DNA of 64,000 nt, from positions 12,528,471 to 12,592,470 of the forward strand of contig CM038050.1 of the NCBI GenBank assembly GCA_021397845.1, in the 5' to 3' direction. Of this stretch, positions 34,601 to 47,043 are shown in pieces. The notes beneath the pieces are model-generated. The model saw only the letters and a program-made list of their open reading frames with translations. It did no database searches and was not told the origin of the DNA. How positions within the stretch are numbered: the stretch's first letter is position 1; every line of letters starts with the position of its first letter. The position numbers and the translations under genes were made by a program. This DNA is from Areca catechu. Its lineage: Eukaryota; Streptophyta; Magnoliopsida; Arecales; Arecaceae.

Positions 34601-35400
34601 TTTCAAATTTCTTGGCTCTACTAAATCCAAATAGAATTAATTATTAGTTAAGCATGCATCTAAATTTATAAAATTAAATAAAATAATTAAATAGAATAAA
34701 ACCTTTCCTCTTCTTCCAAATCCCTCGACTCTTCTTAACCAAATAGAGCCCTAAAACCAAATTGCTCAGTTTGCTCCCTCCCTATGGACCAAGAAGCCAC
34801 TGATCTCTATGCTCGCCATCGACCCTGCCGGCCTCTGTGCTCATCGTCAACCCCTTAGTCTGCTACCTCCCCACTACAAGGACCAAGACATAGCCCTAAT
34901 CCCTTGACTCTGCTAAACCTAAATAGAGCCCTAAACCCAAATCCCTCCATTTTTTCCTTCCGATGGACCAAGAAGCCACTAGCCTCTGTGCTCACCGTCG
35001 ACCCCACCAGTCTCCGTGTTTGCCATCGACCCTGCTGGCCTCCATGCTCACCATCAACCCCTCTATCTACTCCCTCCCCACTGCAAGGACCAAGATGTCG
35101 CCTTGATCCTCCATGCTCGCCCTTAACTCTACTGGCACTCTGGTTGTCTCTCCTGGTCCGACTGCTCCCTCCCCTTTCGACTGCTCCCTCGACTCCATCA
35201 GTGTCCTCTGCATTGGCCCTTGACCCCCCAGCTCCCTCTCCCCCTTCCGTCTGCTCCCTCTCCATGGCTCGATCCCTCTCTATTTTTTTTTGCTTTTTTT
35301 TCTCGACTTTGCTGGCCTCCTCTTTGATCTCTCACCCTCTTCTAATAGGAGAAGAAGAGCTAGGTTCTTCGACCGGGCATCCATGAAATAAAAACTTACC
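34601..35400. repeat. CT-rich DNA with a direct duplication
   Basis: A segment with ATAGAGCCCTAAA, GGACCAAGAAGCCACT, ACCATCGACCCTGC-like words and CCTCCCCACTACAAGGACC occurs twice (about 34745-34880 and 34925-35095). Frames of about 136-160 codons on both strands result from the biased composition. No protein family was recognised. 35400-35690 is AT-rich with nothing recognised. Confidence 0.55.
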
Positions 35401-35699
35401 TCATGTCACGGGAGCAAAAGAGAGCCTGAATGGTTTTGGGAGAAGCACCGTTAGAAAGAATTATAGAAAGGTTTTGGGAAGAATCACTGCCAAAAAAATT
35501 TAAGAAGGATTTTAGTTTTCAAAATAATAATAAATACCATATTTATTATATCAACTATACTCTATTAGATAGATAATTAAATAATTAAATTAATTATAAA
35601 ATTGATATTAATTATAAAATAATTAAGCATAATAATATAATAAAAAAATATTTTATTTATTATTTGTTTATAAGTTAAAGAGAAATTGGTGCCATGAAC

Positions 35700-36779
35700 A
35701 TAAAAAATTTTGGCATTGTAACACTAGTTTTGGCAAGGATATATACTATCTTGATCTAAAAATTATTACATTTAGTAGAGATAAAAAATATCCTTGTTTA
35801 AAAATATTATTTTTGGAAAGGATATACAATATCCTCATTTAAATACCTAACTTTTGGCATAGATACCTATCCAGTCCTTGCTAAAAAAGTGGCTCTAAAA
35901 TATTTAAATAAAAAAAAATTATCATATTCGGTATAAATTTAAAATGTACTTATTTAAAACTACTACTTTTAGAAAGGACGTACAATATCCTCACCTAAAT
36001 ACCTAACTTTTGGCTTGGTTATATTTGCCGTCCTTGCCGAAAAGTTAGTTCTAAAATACTTAAATATAAAAAATATCATATCAGCATTGATTTAAAATGT
36101 CCTTATTTAAAACTTCTACTTTTGAAAAGGACATGTAATGTCCTCATCTAAATACCTACTTTTGGCATGGACACCTATGCAGTCCTTGCCAAAAAGTTAA
36201 TTTTGAAATATTTAAATTTGAAAAATTATTATATTCAATATGGACTTAAAATGTTCTTGTTTAAAACTACTAGTTTTGGAAAGGACGTGCAATGTCCTCA
36301 CTTAAATACTTAATTTTTGGTATGGATACCTATGCAGTCCTTTCCAAAAAGGTAGCTTTAAAATATTTAAATCTAAAAATTTATCATATTCGATATGGAC
36401 TTGAAATATCTTTGTTTAAAACTATTACTTTTGGAAAGGACGTGCAACATCCTTGTCTAAATATCTAACTTTTAGTATAGATAGCTATGCAATCCTTGTT
36501 AAAAAACTGGCTCTGAAATATTTAAATCTAAAAAATTATCATATTTGGCATGGACTTAAAATATCATTGTTTAAAACCACTATTTTTGGAAAGGAGATGC
36601 AATGTCCTCATCTAAATATCTAACTTTTGACATGGATAGCCATGCAGTCCTTTTCAAAAAATTGACTCTAAAATATTTGGCAAGGACTCAATTGTACTCT
36701 CGCCAAATATGGCACTTTGACAAGGATTTTTCTTATCGTTGCCATAAAGTCCTTGCCAATTCTAAAGATTCTTGTAGTG
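35700..36779. repeat. ~155-bp tandem array ending in a CACTA-type terminus
   Basis: Six or more units. The word GGAAAGGACGTGCAATGTCC recurs at about 35815, 35972, 36125, 36276, 36433 and 36588 (spacings 157, 153, 151, 157, 155). Each unit also has TCCTTGCCAAAAAGTTA and a TTAAAATGTCCTTGTTTAAA word. The field ends at 36769-36779 with TTCTTGTAGTG, the reverse complement of CACTACAAGAA, the classic En/Spm (CACTA) terminus. This suggests the subterminal region of a CACTA element. Transposase and left end were not found. Confidence 0.7.
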
Positions 36780-38365
36780 TTTATTCTAGGGACTTTAAGA
36801 AATAAATTAGGCTTCCTCTATTTTCATGGATTTTATATACTTCTCTATGGAGATGTGAGAACTCATACATGACTAGGATTCCTGATAGGTACTGCAGTCC
36901 TACTGATTCTGTGCACTTTACCTAATAGTTATTGATTAACATATAAACTAATGGGTGGACAACTCTTATCCAATGCTTCTCAAATATATTACAGTGACTC
37001 GGTCTTTAAGTCATGTGGGCTCATCTAATAGTTATTGTCCACACTTCTTAATTAAGCCATACCCACCATTCATGCAAAATGAGGCCAACATTATATCCCT
37101 TATCGTGCCTAGTTATTGGGTCCAATCCCATATGCATCCCACAATATCTCGTATTAATAGAGTGGTTGTACCCCTGATATAATTGAAGCACTATATCCAG
37201 CTGAGAATAATCAACACCTGAGAGACACCCACATCTCTACAATGATGGAAGATCCAGGACTAAATATTTGTGAAGAGATTTAGGTTCAGGTATCTTTTTA
37301 ATCAGTCAGTACATCTCATGTCTGACTTGATTCAAGTCGGCACAACTTATGTCTGACTAACCCAGTTTTGGTCAACACATCTTATGTCTGACTAATCTTA
37401 TTTGGATTAGCACATCTTTTATCTAACTCATCAGGTTTAGATCAGCATAACTTATGTCTGGCTAACCTGGTTTAGCCTAGTTCATGTCAGTACATTTCAT
37501 GTCTGACAAACCTAAGTGGTATAGGTGAATATGAATCAATAAGCAACCTAATCCAAACTTAATTGACCAAGTTGGCCAGGTAAGTAAGATCAATGAAAGG
37601 GTTCCATCATTTAATCTCTTTTCTTAGACACCAATCAAGTTGGCCAGGTAAGAGTTAGCTCCAATTAATAACCATAATCAAGACTTGCATTAGAAACTAA
37701 TTAGTTAACAAGTATTAAATTAATCAGCTTAGCAATTAGAGCTCGAACCACTAAGCCAAATTAGATCTTAAAATGATCAATTCATATCAAGTGTGAATCA
37801 ATGTGACCAAACTACATCTAAAAATCAATTTGAGCTCCTTTAACCTAATCCTAATCAACTATTAATTGAGTTTGATCAACTATTCAAAATTGAAACATGG
37901 TTCTAGCCTGATCTAATCAAAACCCTAATGTGTATTTAATCACCAGACCTAATTGTTCTACCTACACCTCATGCACAAACTGAAAATTAGATTTTAAAAA
38001 TGATTTGGATTAGGTTTAAGTGTATGATTTTAGTGGTTTATGATCTCAAAATAATTTTTAGATCTAAATCATAGTTACGCATCTCGTACATTTTGTTTTA
38101 GATCAAACCGATCAATCTATATCTTATGTAATTAATTTTAGATCTAAAACATGAACTTAATTTTCTTTCACCATTCTTCTTCTTAAGTCAAATCTTAAGA
38201 GCACCTTTACATGTCATTAGAGATCCTATCGAATGGAAAGAGAAGGTTAAATCTTAGCTCTTATGACCGAATGGTAATGATGATAAACCCAATCCAAGTA
38301 CTTGGCAAAAAGATTTTTTTAAAATTCTTAGATCTTAATCTAATCTTGCATGTTCAAAGCTAAAA
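36780..38365 (-). other. Non-coding DNA, possibly the interior of the element with the 38383 LTR
   Basis: AT-rich. A loose repeat at 37290-37520 is built on CACATCTTATGTCTGACTAA and related words (about six copies). A doubled CAAGTTGGCCAGGTAAG lies near 37565 and 37635. No gene was recognised. Its position beside a PBS (38366-38382) makes it the interior of a minus-strand LTR element, but no 3' LTR was found. Confidence 0.4.
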
Positions 38366-38382
38366 CCTGGCTCTGATATCAT

Positions 38383-40987
38383 TATTGGTTTTCTAGGTGC
38401 TAAGCATGCATAATAACTATAGGATTCAAAATCTTATTACAGCAAAAACTGCATCTATGAAAACCTTTTTCATAAATAAGCATGCAATTAAATTAAAAGC
38501 ACCTAAACATCCATCTAATATGTAGATATAGATTAGATTGTAGATTTAAAAATTAAAAATAAGAATAAGATGAATACTTACATGTATTGCTTTCCATCTT
38601 CAACTCTCATCGAATCGCATCCGACAGATCATCAAGGTTCCTATTGGAGAATTATAAGTACCCGACCTCTGTTGGCATCTACACAGGGCTTGTTCCTGAT
38701 CGAGTCAATGATGTCACCGGGGTGATAGCTCCTTTACAGGTGTCTCATCAGGCTTGGATCTAGATCTTGCTTCAATTATTGAGGGAAAAGTGTTGCAATC
38801 ATTGTAGCCTTTGCACAAACCTTTCGCACAGGTCTTCGAGATTTTTTTGGATCCCATAAAGAGAGCAAAACCTTTTTCTCTCCTTTTTTACTCTTTCTCA
38901 GGACCCTCTCTCAAGTTTTTCATGGCATGGAATATAAGAAACGAAGATGAAAAGGGGGCGGTAAGGAAGAAGGTGCGGCAAAATGTTGTATATCTAAGAA
39001 GAACTCTTGCCCACTTCTCAATTCCTATTTATTGTTTTGTCGCACACCCAAAAATACCAAAATCCTCATGCCAACTACTTGATTCATGCCACATTAAGAT
39101 TAGAGTCCATCTTAAATTGAATCCTACTCGAATTAGGAAGTAAGAAAGAAATAGTGATGGAAGTGCTTTGTGATGAGAAGATGTGTGAACCTTTCTTTCT
39201 TGTAAAGAGTTGTCTCATAAACCAAATAAACTCCACACCATAATTAGATAAACTTTAGGCTTAATCCAAATAAGAATCCACCAAAAACTGAATCTCATTC
39301 AAATTTAAAAGGGTGTCATGAGGAGTGGCATGAAAAAGAAATAGCAAAGGGAAACATCATTGGTGCTAATCCTTTTCCATGTATTTTGTTGCACAAAATA
39401 AGAAGGCATGCCCAAAAAACCCATGCCACAAGTAGATAGAGTCCTATCCTAATCCAAAAAAGGTTTAGATTAAGATAAATTTTATCTAGATAAGGAGAGA
39501 GAGAGACTCTGGAAAGAAGGAGAGGTGCCAAAGTAGTGCCTCTCATCTCATCTTGCATGCATGCATAAGGGGGTGCCAAAAATAGTGCACCTCAAGGTTT
39601 CTTAAGCCCAATTTTAGTGGGTTTGAACCTAATCCAATTAGGTTTAGGGTATAGGTCAATTAGGTTCAAATAGGACTCAATTCGAATCCAATTCGATCTC
39701 AATTTGAATCAAATTTGAAAAGGCTATTAACCCTAATTTGATTAGGGTTAGAATTCAAGTCTCACTTGAATTATTAAACCTAATTAGTCCAATTATATTA
39801 CAACACTTATAATTAAGTTCCTTGTACTAATAATTAGTAAGTACCAAATATAACAGGTACCAAAATTAGCAAGTATAAAAATTAGCATGTACTAAATGTA
39901 TAACCCTTATAAATTTAGAGTTTCTAAATATGATCCAAGCACTTGATCAGGTCAAGCTCCTATTATATATGATCTCTCAGGTTTCATTCTGTCTAGTAGT
40001 GAGATGTAATACGATCTCTATCACAATATCATTGAAACTCTTTTCGATGGACTAAAATGGTTTCAGCTAAAACCTAATAAGGATCGTTGATCCTAAAATG
40101 ATCAAAGTAGGTTTCCACAATCCATCAGTAACTCCTAGCAGTATATAGTGATAACCTAGCAGAATAGAAAAGGTAAACCTTTAGATGTAGTTATCATGTG
40201 ATTAAGTTTCTCTATTAAAAGTCTTGACAGATGCAGGTCATGAAATCTTGTCAAATCCTAAGCATCAATCTTATACTTGATTTAATTAGCCTAACTCTAT
40301 TATGAAACTCATGAAAATACTTTTCCATCTTTCACCTACCATGACCATGAATTTTCAAACTTAGCTCCTTAAATCCATAAGACCGTGCCTCTTCTATCGA
40401 GATCAATAGATTTTCTATAGGTATACTCTCAACTTCTATGTTAAACTTACTATAGCTAATGTACACTACAAGGCCCTATATGGCTAAGAATCATACTTAT
40501 ATATTTATCAAACTACAGCAACCCTATTGTGAGTGACCGGGGTATTGCAAGTCAAGGAACTACTCATACAATTACAGCATCGAGAAGTCACTGATGAGTG
40601 AGTAGATATTTTGTGACTTATCTACTTAGTTATAGTCAATGCCATTATTCTCTAACAATCACTTGCACTCTCTTTCTAGTGTTCTAATGCTATAGATTCG
40701 AAACTCGTCTACCCGAAAGGGAAGCGGTCTGTACACCAGTCTTGATAGATGATCACCATTCCTGTGATGATCCTATAATCGGGAGCACTTAGGAATTAAC
40801 CTATAATGATACATGTCTCAAATTCTTAATTTTTAAGAATATATGTTATTGTCCATTAATTTCTTAGATGAAATATGAACATAATATGTATATATTACAA
40901 AGCCCAATTTTGAAATATTAAATATAAAATTGTCTCAAAATAAAAATATGTGTTAGCCAGATTGACTTCTAGGGCACACATCTAATA
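38383..40987 (-). mobile_element. Probable Copia LTR (5' LTR, minus orientation) with PBS
   Basis: On the minus strand it starts TATTAGATGTGTGCCCTAGA and ends AACCAATA. It is followed at once by ATGATATCAGAGCCAGG (38366-38382), close to the initiator-tRNA-Met PBS. The start resembles the common monocot Copia LTR start with GTGTGCCCTAGAAG. No second LTR was seen, so the length (about 2.6 kb) and the target duplication are unconfirmed. A few open frames up to 110 codons (for example 38811-39143) are not supported as genes. Confidence 0.55.
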
Positions 40988-41463
40988 CCTTTAAGTTTGT
41001 CGATGAAACTAGCAATTAAGGTTTGGACAACTGCATAGTCAGAAGCATTGGACTTAGGTCTACAATCCATTCCTACCATAATCATTTATTGTAGAGTATT
41101 CAAAATGTGATATTCGGTTTATCGATCAATATTTTGTTTATGGATTGTTTTAGCAGAGTACTGATTTTTCCTAATACTGGGTCTTTCTTCTAAACTATAT
41201 CAAGGAGAGTGTGTCTTTTATAGTAGAATTTTGTGGGTTGTCCCCAATTTTAGAGTCTATTTATTTTCAAATTAAAGTTTTTAAAAGAGTTTGTTGATTC
41301 AGTTTTATAAGTGGACGTTGCATCATCAAGCTCACTTTCAACTTCTTCATTATGTTCTCTATGCTTACTAGTATCTTGTATGTCTTGGCTTAAAATAGCA
41401 ACTATTTTTCCTTGTGGGGCTCGCTCAGGAGTGTCAAGAATAATTAAATTAATATCTATTTTA
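40988..41463 (-). pseudogene. Endogenous caulimovirid, downstream polyprotein part
   Basis: Read on the minus strand this continues the pararetrovirus sequence that stops at the solo LTR. A TPERAPQGKIVAILSQDI segment is followed by a PTKFYYKRHT segment, a form typical of the polyprotein region between movement protein and reverse transcriptase in florendovirus- and petuvirus-like endogenous caulimovirids. Several in-frame stops follow. The virus sequence ends where the Copia LTR at 38383-40987 begins. No RT was seen. Clearly non-functional. Confidence 0.6.
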
Positions 41464-41468
41464 TCAAG

Positions 41469-42998
41469 TGTTGACTTTTGTATTGATTTTGATGATTAAC
41501 AAAATATTTAAGTATATTTGAGTACTAACAGCTTGTTAAAGTGTGTCTTATTAGAAAAAGGTACTTATCAAGTTAGCTGAATGTATTGCTTGTCAAATAG
41601 TTGAAGAATCCTTTTTATAGATGAAACTTTGAAGATAAATGAACTTAAGTACATAAGAATGGCTTGAAAGGACTTAAGTTTTAAGTTTGAAGAAAATTCA
41701 GCAGAGTTCAGTTCAATCTTAAAAAGTCTCAGCAAGTGTCGACTCAAAGTATTGACTCATGGATGTGAAGTATCGACTCATAGAAGCTTGAGCTGATACG
41801 TAGAAGATATTCAGATGGCACGCTCCAAGTGTCGACTCATGGATCTCAAGTGTTGACTCACTGTATCAACTTAAGGATTGACTCAAGGCCTGAGACAAAT
41901 CTTTTACAGAACATGCTGAATTTCAAGACTTCTCTCAAGTGTCGACTTATGGAAGCCAAGTGTCGACTCACCAGATGAAGTGTTGACTCACCTGAGATTT
42001 TTAAAGAGCTTCAAGAAATATTTTTGAACTAAGTGTCGTTTCATGAAGACCAAGTGTCAACTCATGACCTGAAGTATCGACACTTATAGTTCTGGTGAAC
42101 AGTAACGACTAGTTTTTTGAAATCCATAACTTGCCCTTTTCGCCCCCAATGGTTAGTTTCACCTCTTTAATGATCATAAACTACCATTTAAACCTTGGGA
42201 TGATATTTAAAGTGGATTAATCTCAAGTGGGAAGCAACTAATGAAAAAGAGAGAAAAAGAAGAGCATTCACTCTAATATTCATTGAGAGCAACTACTTTC
42301 AAGTGAAAAGAAGTCTTCAATTATTCAAAGCACTCAAGAGCATTCAAGTCCAACCACTTGAGCATTGATTAAGGCTTCAATAACTTGAAGACAAGCAACT
42401 TCAAAGAGCTTCAAAAAGATGATAGCTTTTATTTGAAATCTTTCTTATATTTCTTACATTCTCACTTGATTTTTGTTGAGGTTGGTTGGTGAGCCTGTGT
42501 ATTTAAACCAACAAAGATTTTTGATGAGCCTTGAAAAAACCAAAGAGATTTTTGGTTAGCCTTGTAAAAATCAAGGAGGTTGTTGTTGAGCCTAAGTTAC
42601 AAAACCAACTAGATTTTTAGTTAGCCCATAAAACCAAAGGGATTTTGACTTGTGTTCCCAGTGAAAACAAGTTGGATTTTGATTAGTGAGCCTGAAAAAT
42701 TAATCAACTATAATCAAGAGTGATTATAGTGAATTTTCAAGGAAAGCTTGGAAAGTGGATGTAGGTGTCTTGGTGTGAATCGAACCACTATACTTCTTGG
42801 TATTTGTGGTTACTTGTTCTCTCATTACTTGCTCTTACTTTTATTGCATTTACTTATCTATTTTCTGCTACATACTCTAGAAGAGCACATAACACTTGTA
42901 TTACACTAGCACTTGAATTATTTTTGAATTGACACATACCTTGCAAAAGTTTTTGAAACCCAATTCACCCCCCTCTCTTGGATTGTTTACCGGGAACA
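41469..42998 (+). mobile_element. Solo LTR of family 'A', perfect 5-bp TSD
   Basis: A 1530-bp sequence starting TGTTGACTTTTGTATTGATT and ending CCGGGAACA. It is flanked by TCAAG on both sides (41464-41468 and 42999-43003). It is the same family as 32487-33831 but on the opposite strand. Words of the type GTGTCGACTCATGGA recur at 41730-42080. No internal region remains, so it arose by recombination between LTRs. It splits an endogenous pararetrovirus. Confidence 0.88.
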
Positions 42999-43003
42999 TC
43001 AAG

Positions 43004-43985
43004 TCTTTTATTCATTTTTTTAACAAGTCAGGTTCAGAAAGTTATGGTACAAGCTTTTTTTGGGATTTCATGGGATACAAAAATAGGAGTTTTATCTTTT
43101 GAGATTATTGTTTCTTTTTTATTTTTGATTAATTCTTCAATTCTAATAAGTTGATCTCCTATTATTTTCAAATCTTGATTTGTAAAATTATTTTTTTGAT
43201 TAATTCTTCAATTCTAATAAGTTGATCTCCTATTATTTTCAAATTTTGATTTGTAAAATTATTTTGTTCTATTATATTTTTAGATCTCTCTAATTAGGAT
43301 TATGTTGGGGATTAAACTTAATTTTAAATGGAGAAGCAATAACTTGAGTTTCCCCAATGGGGATTTTTATTTCATGAAGGAGAGGATGAATTCTTTTAAT
43401 AATTTTTTTCTTACCATCTTGTCATGAAATGGTAACTTTGCCTTCTAGTGTATTTATTTTCTTAGGATTTTGAAGTACATTTTTAACTAAGGAAACAAGT
43501 CTAGGTGTATTTTATTCTTTTCTAGAAATTCATAGAGCTTAGTTTGAAGGATTTTTCTTTCAATTTCAAAATAATTAAAAAAAAAAACTTTTTTCTTTGA
43601 TTAGTGTTATTTTGAGAATAAAATTTTCTTCTTAGAGCTTGTTTATCGATCTTAAATTCTTTAGTAATAGTGTAAATTTTAAGATCTCTATTTTTAGTAA
43701 TTTGAGATTTAGTTGGAGAAATTGAAGGAGAAGGTTGTTGTTGTTGAACAGTTTTATTTTGATTTTTAGTATAACTAGTTTGGGATATTTTTTGATAAGT
43801 TTTGAAGGCACTTAACCTAGTCATGGGAGTAGAACAACTAAATCTAGGAGGAATTGAAAGTTGGTTTGTTGGTGGCATTCTTAGGCTCCTACTTCTAAGA
43901 TGAAACTTAATCTCTATGTCCACTTTTGGGTGAGTAGTAATGGATTCAATGGCATTAGGTGGTTGCCTAGGGGCAAGAATTATTC
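43004..43985 (-). pseudogene. Endogenous caulimovirid, region after the movement protein
   Basis: The longest frame (43522-43923, minus) is basic, with a Gln/Ser/Pro-rich linker in the middle and a Lys-rich end. Further down, a KIIGDQLIRIEELIKN coiled-coil-like segment is present twice, through a direct duplication of about 65 bp near 43130-43262. Stops and frameshifts break it. Its position between the 30K movement-protein region and the 41 kb part suggests the virion-associated/coat-protein part of a caulimovirid polyprotein. Confidence 0.5.
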
Positions 43986-44665
43986 TTTAAAAGCTAGTCA
44001 TTAGGAAGAGTAATTTGATTCCATATCAGTCTTAGGAATATGAATGTTCCCATTCATTGGATTAGTTTGAAAATAAGTTGATCTATGTATAACTCTTCTA
44101 TTGATTACTCTTATATGATCTAAATTATTTATAGCCTTGTAACAAATTTTGTAGATTACATCAACAAGATAGGAATTAGGCATGATATTAAATCAATGAA
44201 ATTTAATATCAAGTTCAATAACTTTCAAGATATTTTTGTCTTTTAATTTGATGGTTAGATCAGTATTGGAATTGGAAAAGATTGGTCCTTATAAAGGCTA
44301 GTTTCTACTATCCCTAACAAGGAGTCTTCAAAATTAATCAAACGATCATCTCTAAAACACAAAAACCTGGCAGTGTCAAGACCTCTCCTAACAAGAGGTT
44401 TGATAACAACTTACAACAGGCCAATGTGGATAAATTTGTATTTTTACTTATGAGTTTTGACTATATTTTATGTAATCATACATATAACATCATGATTACA
44501 AGCAATTGAAAACAATTTTTCTTCTATTCTAACCTTGCTAGGTAAAATTCTGAAACTATTATATTTATAAATAGATTTTTTTAAAAAATTTGGAATTGAC
44601 CAATTATCAATATCTCTTTCTACCAATATTTCTGAATGATCAATATCTTCTTCTTTCAAAAGAAG
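43986..44665 (-). pseudogene. Endogenous caulimovirid movement protein (30K superfamily), broken
   Basis: Three minus-strand pieces in order: an N-terminal piece (44468-44659, containing NWSIPNFLKKSIYK), a core (about 44430-44200, with YKFIHIGL and RRGLDT followed by DSLLGIVE), and a C-terminal piece (44001-44183, with SYLVDVIYKICYKAIN). The order and motifs fit the 30K movement protein of plant pararetroviruses, which enlarges plasmodesmata for cell-to-cell spread. Breaks seen are a stop inside the core near 44413, a frameshift near 44265, a stop near 44190 and a frame change between first piece and core. It is an old, inactive copy. Confidence 0.7.
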
Positions 44666-44805
44666 AGCTAATCGAGAGTCCTAGATAAAAGATTTATCTT
44701 GAATCCTTATACTTTTTTCCTGGCTAGTCAACGATTTATGCCTTAATTCTAGCTTTAGCTAATGGCAATGCAACAAAATGTCAAGCAAAAAGTACTTAAT
44801 TCAAG

Positions 44806-44922
44806 GCAAACCATACATACATACATATATAGATGTATGTATATACATGTGTATAAATATATGTATATATATGTATAATGTATGTATGTATATATATGTA
44901 TACATGTACATATATATACATA
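44806..44922. repeat. (TATG)n/(TA)n microsatellite
   Basis: Alternating TATG, TACA and TATA words over about 115 bp. Open frames on both strands here encode only Tyr/Ile/Met/Cys-rich repeats. It is the insertion site of the TIR element to its right. Confidence 0.85.
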
Positions 44923-45483
44923 GAGGTGGACTTGGTTACATTCGAATGGATTTGAAGTCAAATCCGGTTAAGTCCCCCACTATCTGATTTGCACAAATAT
45001 CCACATAGCAAAAAAAAAGTTAATGGTATATTAATGGTATAGAATAAATTCAAACAGAAATAAGCAAAAATACTCTAGAATAAATATAAACTTTTTCACT
45101 TGTATTAATGGTATATTAATGGTTACTGGTGGTTATTGAAACTATTAATGATGACATAGTCCATTTTTTAGAATAAACACAAATACTTCATAATAAATAC
45201 AAATCTTTTAGAACAAACATAAATACTTTAGAATAAACATAAATCCAAATAGATGGAAGTCTTTTTATTTATTTTGAAATATTTGGATTTATTCTGAAAA
45301 TGTTTATATTTATTCTGGAACGCGCATTTGTATTTATTTTGAAATATTTTTGTTTATTTTTATTTATGTTTATCCTACACCATTAACTTTATACTTTTTC
45401 TACATGGAGATCTATGCAAATTAAATGATGGAAGACTTGATTACATTTGGCTCCAAATCTATTTGAATATAACCAAGTCTACT
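44923..45483. mobile_element. Non-autonomous TIR element inserted in a microsatellite
   Basis: About 120-bp terminal inverted repeats: left GTGGACTTGGTTACATTCGA and right, reversed, GTAGACTTGGTTATATTCAA. Further matching words such as GTTAATGGT(A/G)TA lie at the inner ends. TATATACATA lies immediately outside each end (44913-44922 and 45484-45493), although inside a microsatellite this could be chance. Long TIRs and a 9-10-bp duplication suggest a Mutator-like MITE. The interior is AT-rich and non-coding. Confidence 0.7.
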
Positions 45484-45539
45484 TATATACATAAATGGTA
45501 TTTGTTTACCATGTTAATGGATGAAATGCCCCTCACTAA

Positions 45540-45706
45540 TATAGGAGGGATCATCGGTAAGGAAGGGGTGGAGGTAGAGAGAGCCATTGTGGAGGGAAAA
45601 AGAGGCATTGAAGGCCTCGTGGATGGAATTGAATGACGAGTAAGAGAAAGGATGGGATTAGAGGAGGAGGAAGAAGAAGTGGAGGAGAAGGGTAGGATTA
45701 GAGTAG
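45540..45706. repeat. Purine-rich satellite, left part
   Basis: GGAGGAAGAAGAAG-type sequence with a GGGGTGGAGGTAGAGAGAG word that recurs in the right part (47040-47765). It is separated from that part by a family 'A' LTR. Confidence 0.7.
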
Positions 45707-47043
45707 TGTTGCCCAGCTAAACAATCCAAGAGATAAGTGAATTAGATTTTTCAAATATTTAACTCAAGTATGTGTTGCTTTTAAAAATTATAAAGTGATG
45801 ATAAGCAGAAATATGTGCTATAATAAGTTTATAATAAGAAGCCAAAAATAAAAGTAAGAGAGCATACATAAATATAAAATATTTTTATAGTGGTTTGGTA
45901 TATCCAATACGTACATCCACTTTCCATGCCTTCTCTTGAAAATTTTTATTATAATCTCTTCAAGATTATAACCATTTATTTTATCGAGCTCACAAACAAA
46001 TCTAATTGGCTTTACAAGGATAGCTAATCAAAATCTTTACAGCGAATCCTTAGCCAAACACTTAATTTCAATATCAAATTAAAGTTAGAAAGCAAAAGAA
46101 CCAAGAAAGGAAAGTATAAATACAAAGCTTCTTGATATGAGCAAAGATAAAACAAGAATGCACAAAAGAGGAGACTTATAGGAATCTATGAAAGTTTCAA
46201 TACTTATCTTCTTGCTAGAAAGATAATGATTTAAAGAATATTTCAAGTATAATTGGAAGTTGAAGCTCTCAAATCAATACTTTGGCTTTATCTCTTTGTT
46301 CTTGATGACACTTGGAATATTTTAAGTTTGTTCATGTTCTTTAATAAATTTAGTGAGCTTTAAATATGCCTCTAAGATTAAAGTGATTATTTCTAGCCAT
46401 TAGAGGATGAAATAAAGTGGTTAGATAATCTGGATCATTCTAAACTTTCTGTAGAACTAGCCGTTATGCTTGTCAATAATCCTCGAGTCTACTCGAATCA
46501 CTATTGAGTCAACTTCGATTCCATCTGAGTTAGTTTGGTCCTTAATTGAGTAGACTTAATCTTAGTTTATTAAAATTTATTTTCTATTTTTACTGTTGAG
46601 TCAGCTTAGTTTTATGGGATCGACTTAGTTTCCTGCCGAGTAGACTCAGTTGCTATTTGAGTTAGCTCACATATCAGCTTTCAGAAAAATAAATATCATA
46701 TTTTCAACTTGTCCTATCAAGTCGGTTTAGTTTCCATCTAAGTTAGCTTGGTAGTAAGCTAGTTGTGCCAGCAAAAACATTCTATGCCAAGCTGAAACTC
46801 TTTTCGTATTGTGTTGAAACTTTGATCCTTTAAAAAATTCTTGAGTCCATATCCTAATACCCTTTTTAACATGAATTTCATTGGCTTTTCCATATCTTTA
46901 GAGCTTTAACAACTTCTCTTTCAAATCAAAAATTGTTATTCTCAATCATTTTATTTAGTACTTTAGCATTTCTTGAAATATGAGCTCATTCAACATATTA
47001 ATTATATTATAATATTTTGTTATTTATCAAAATTAATTCTTGG
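45707..47043 (-). mobile_element. Diverged solo LTR of family 'A'
   Basis: Starts TGTTGCCCAGCTAAACAATC on the plus strand like the LTRs at 32487 and 34161. It keeps the words AAGTATGTG, TTTTTATAGTGGTT and GAGTCGACTTAG-like motifs. It ends near ATCAAAATTAATTC, which parallels the end of 32487-33831. It is more diverged than the other copies, and no clean target duplication was found. It sits inside a purine-rich satellite that continues on both sides. Confidence 0.65.

Noticed and set aside
34855..35386. Opposed 136- and 160-codon frames, Gly/Glu-rich and Pro/Ser-rich
   Set aside because: CT-biased, internally duplicated DNA. No motif favours either strand.
44755..44987. Tyr/Ile/Cys-rich frames on both strands
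   Set aside because: They translate a TATG/TA microsatellite.
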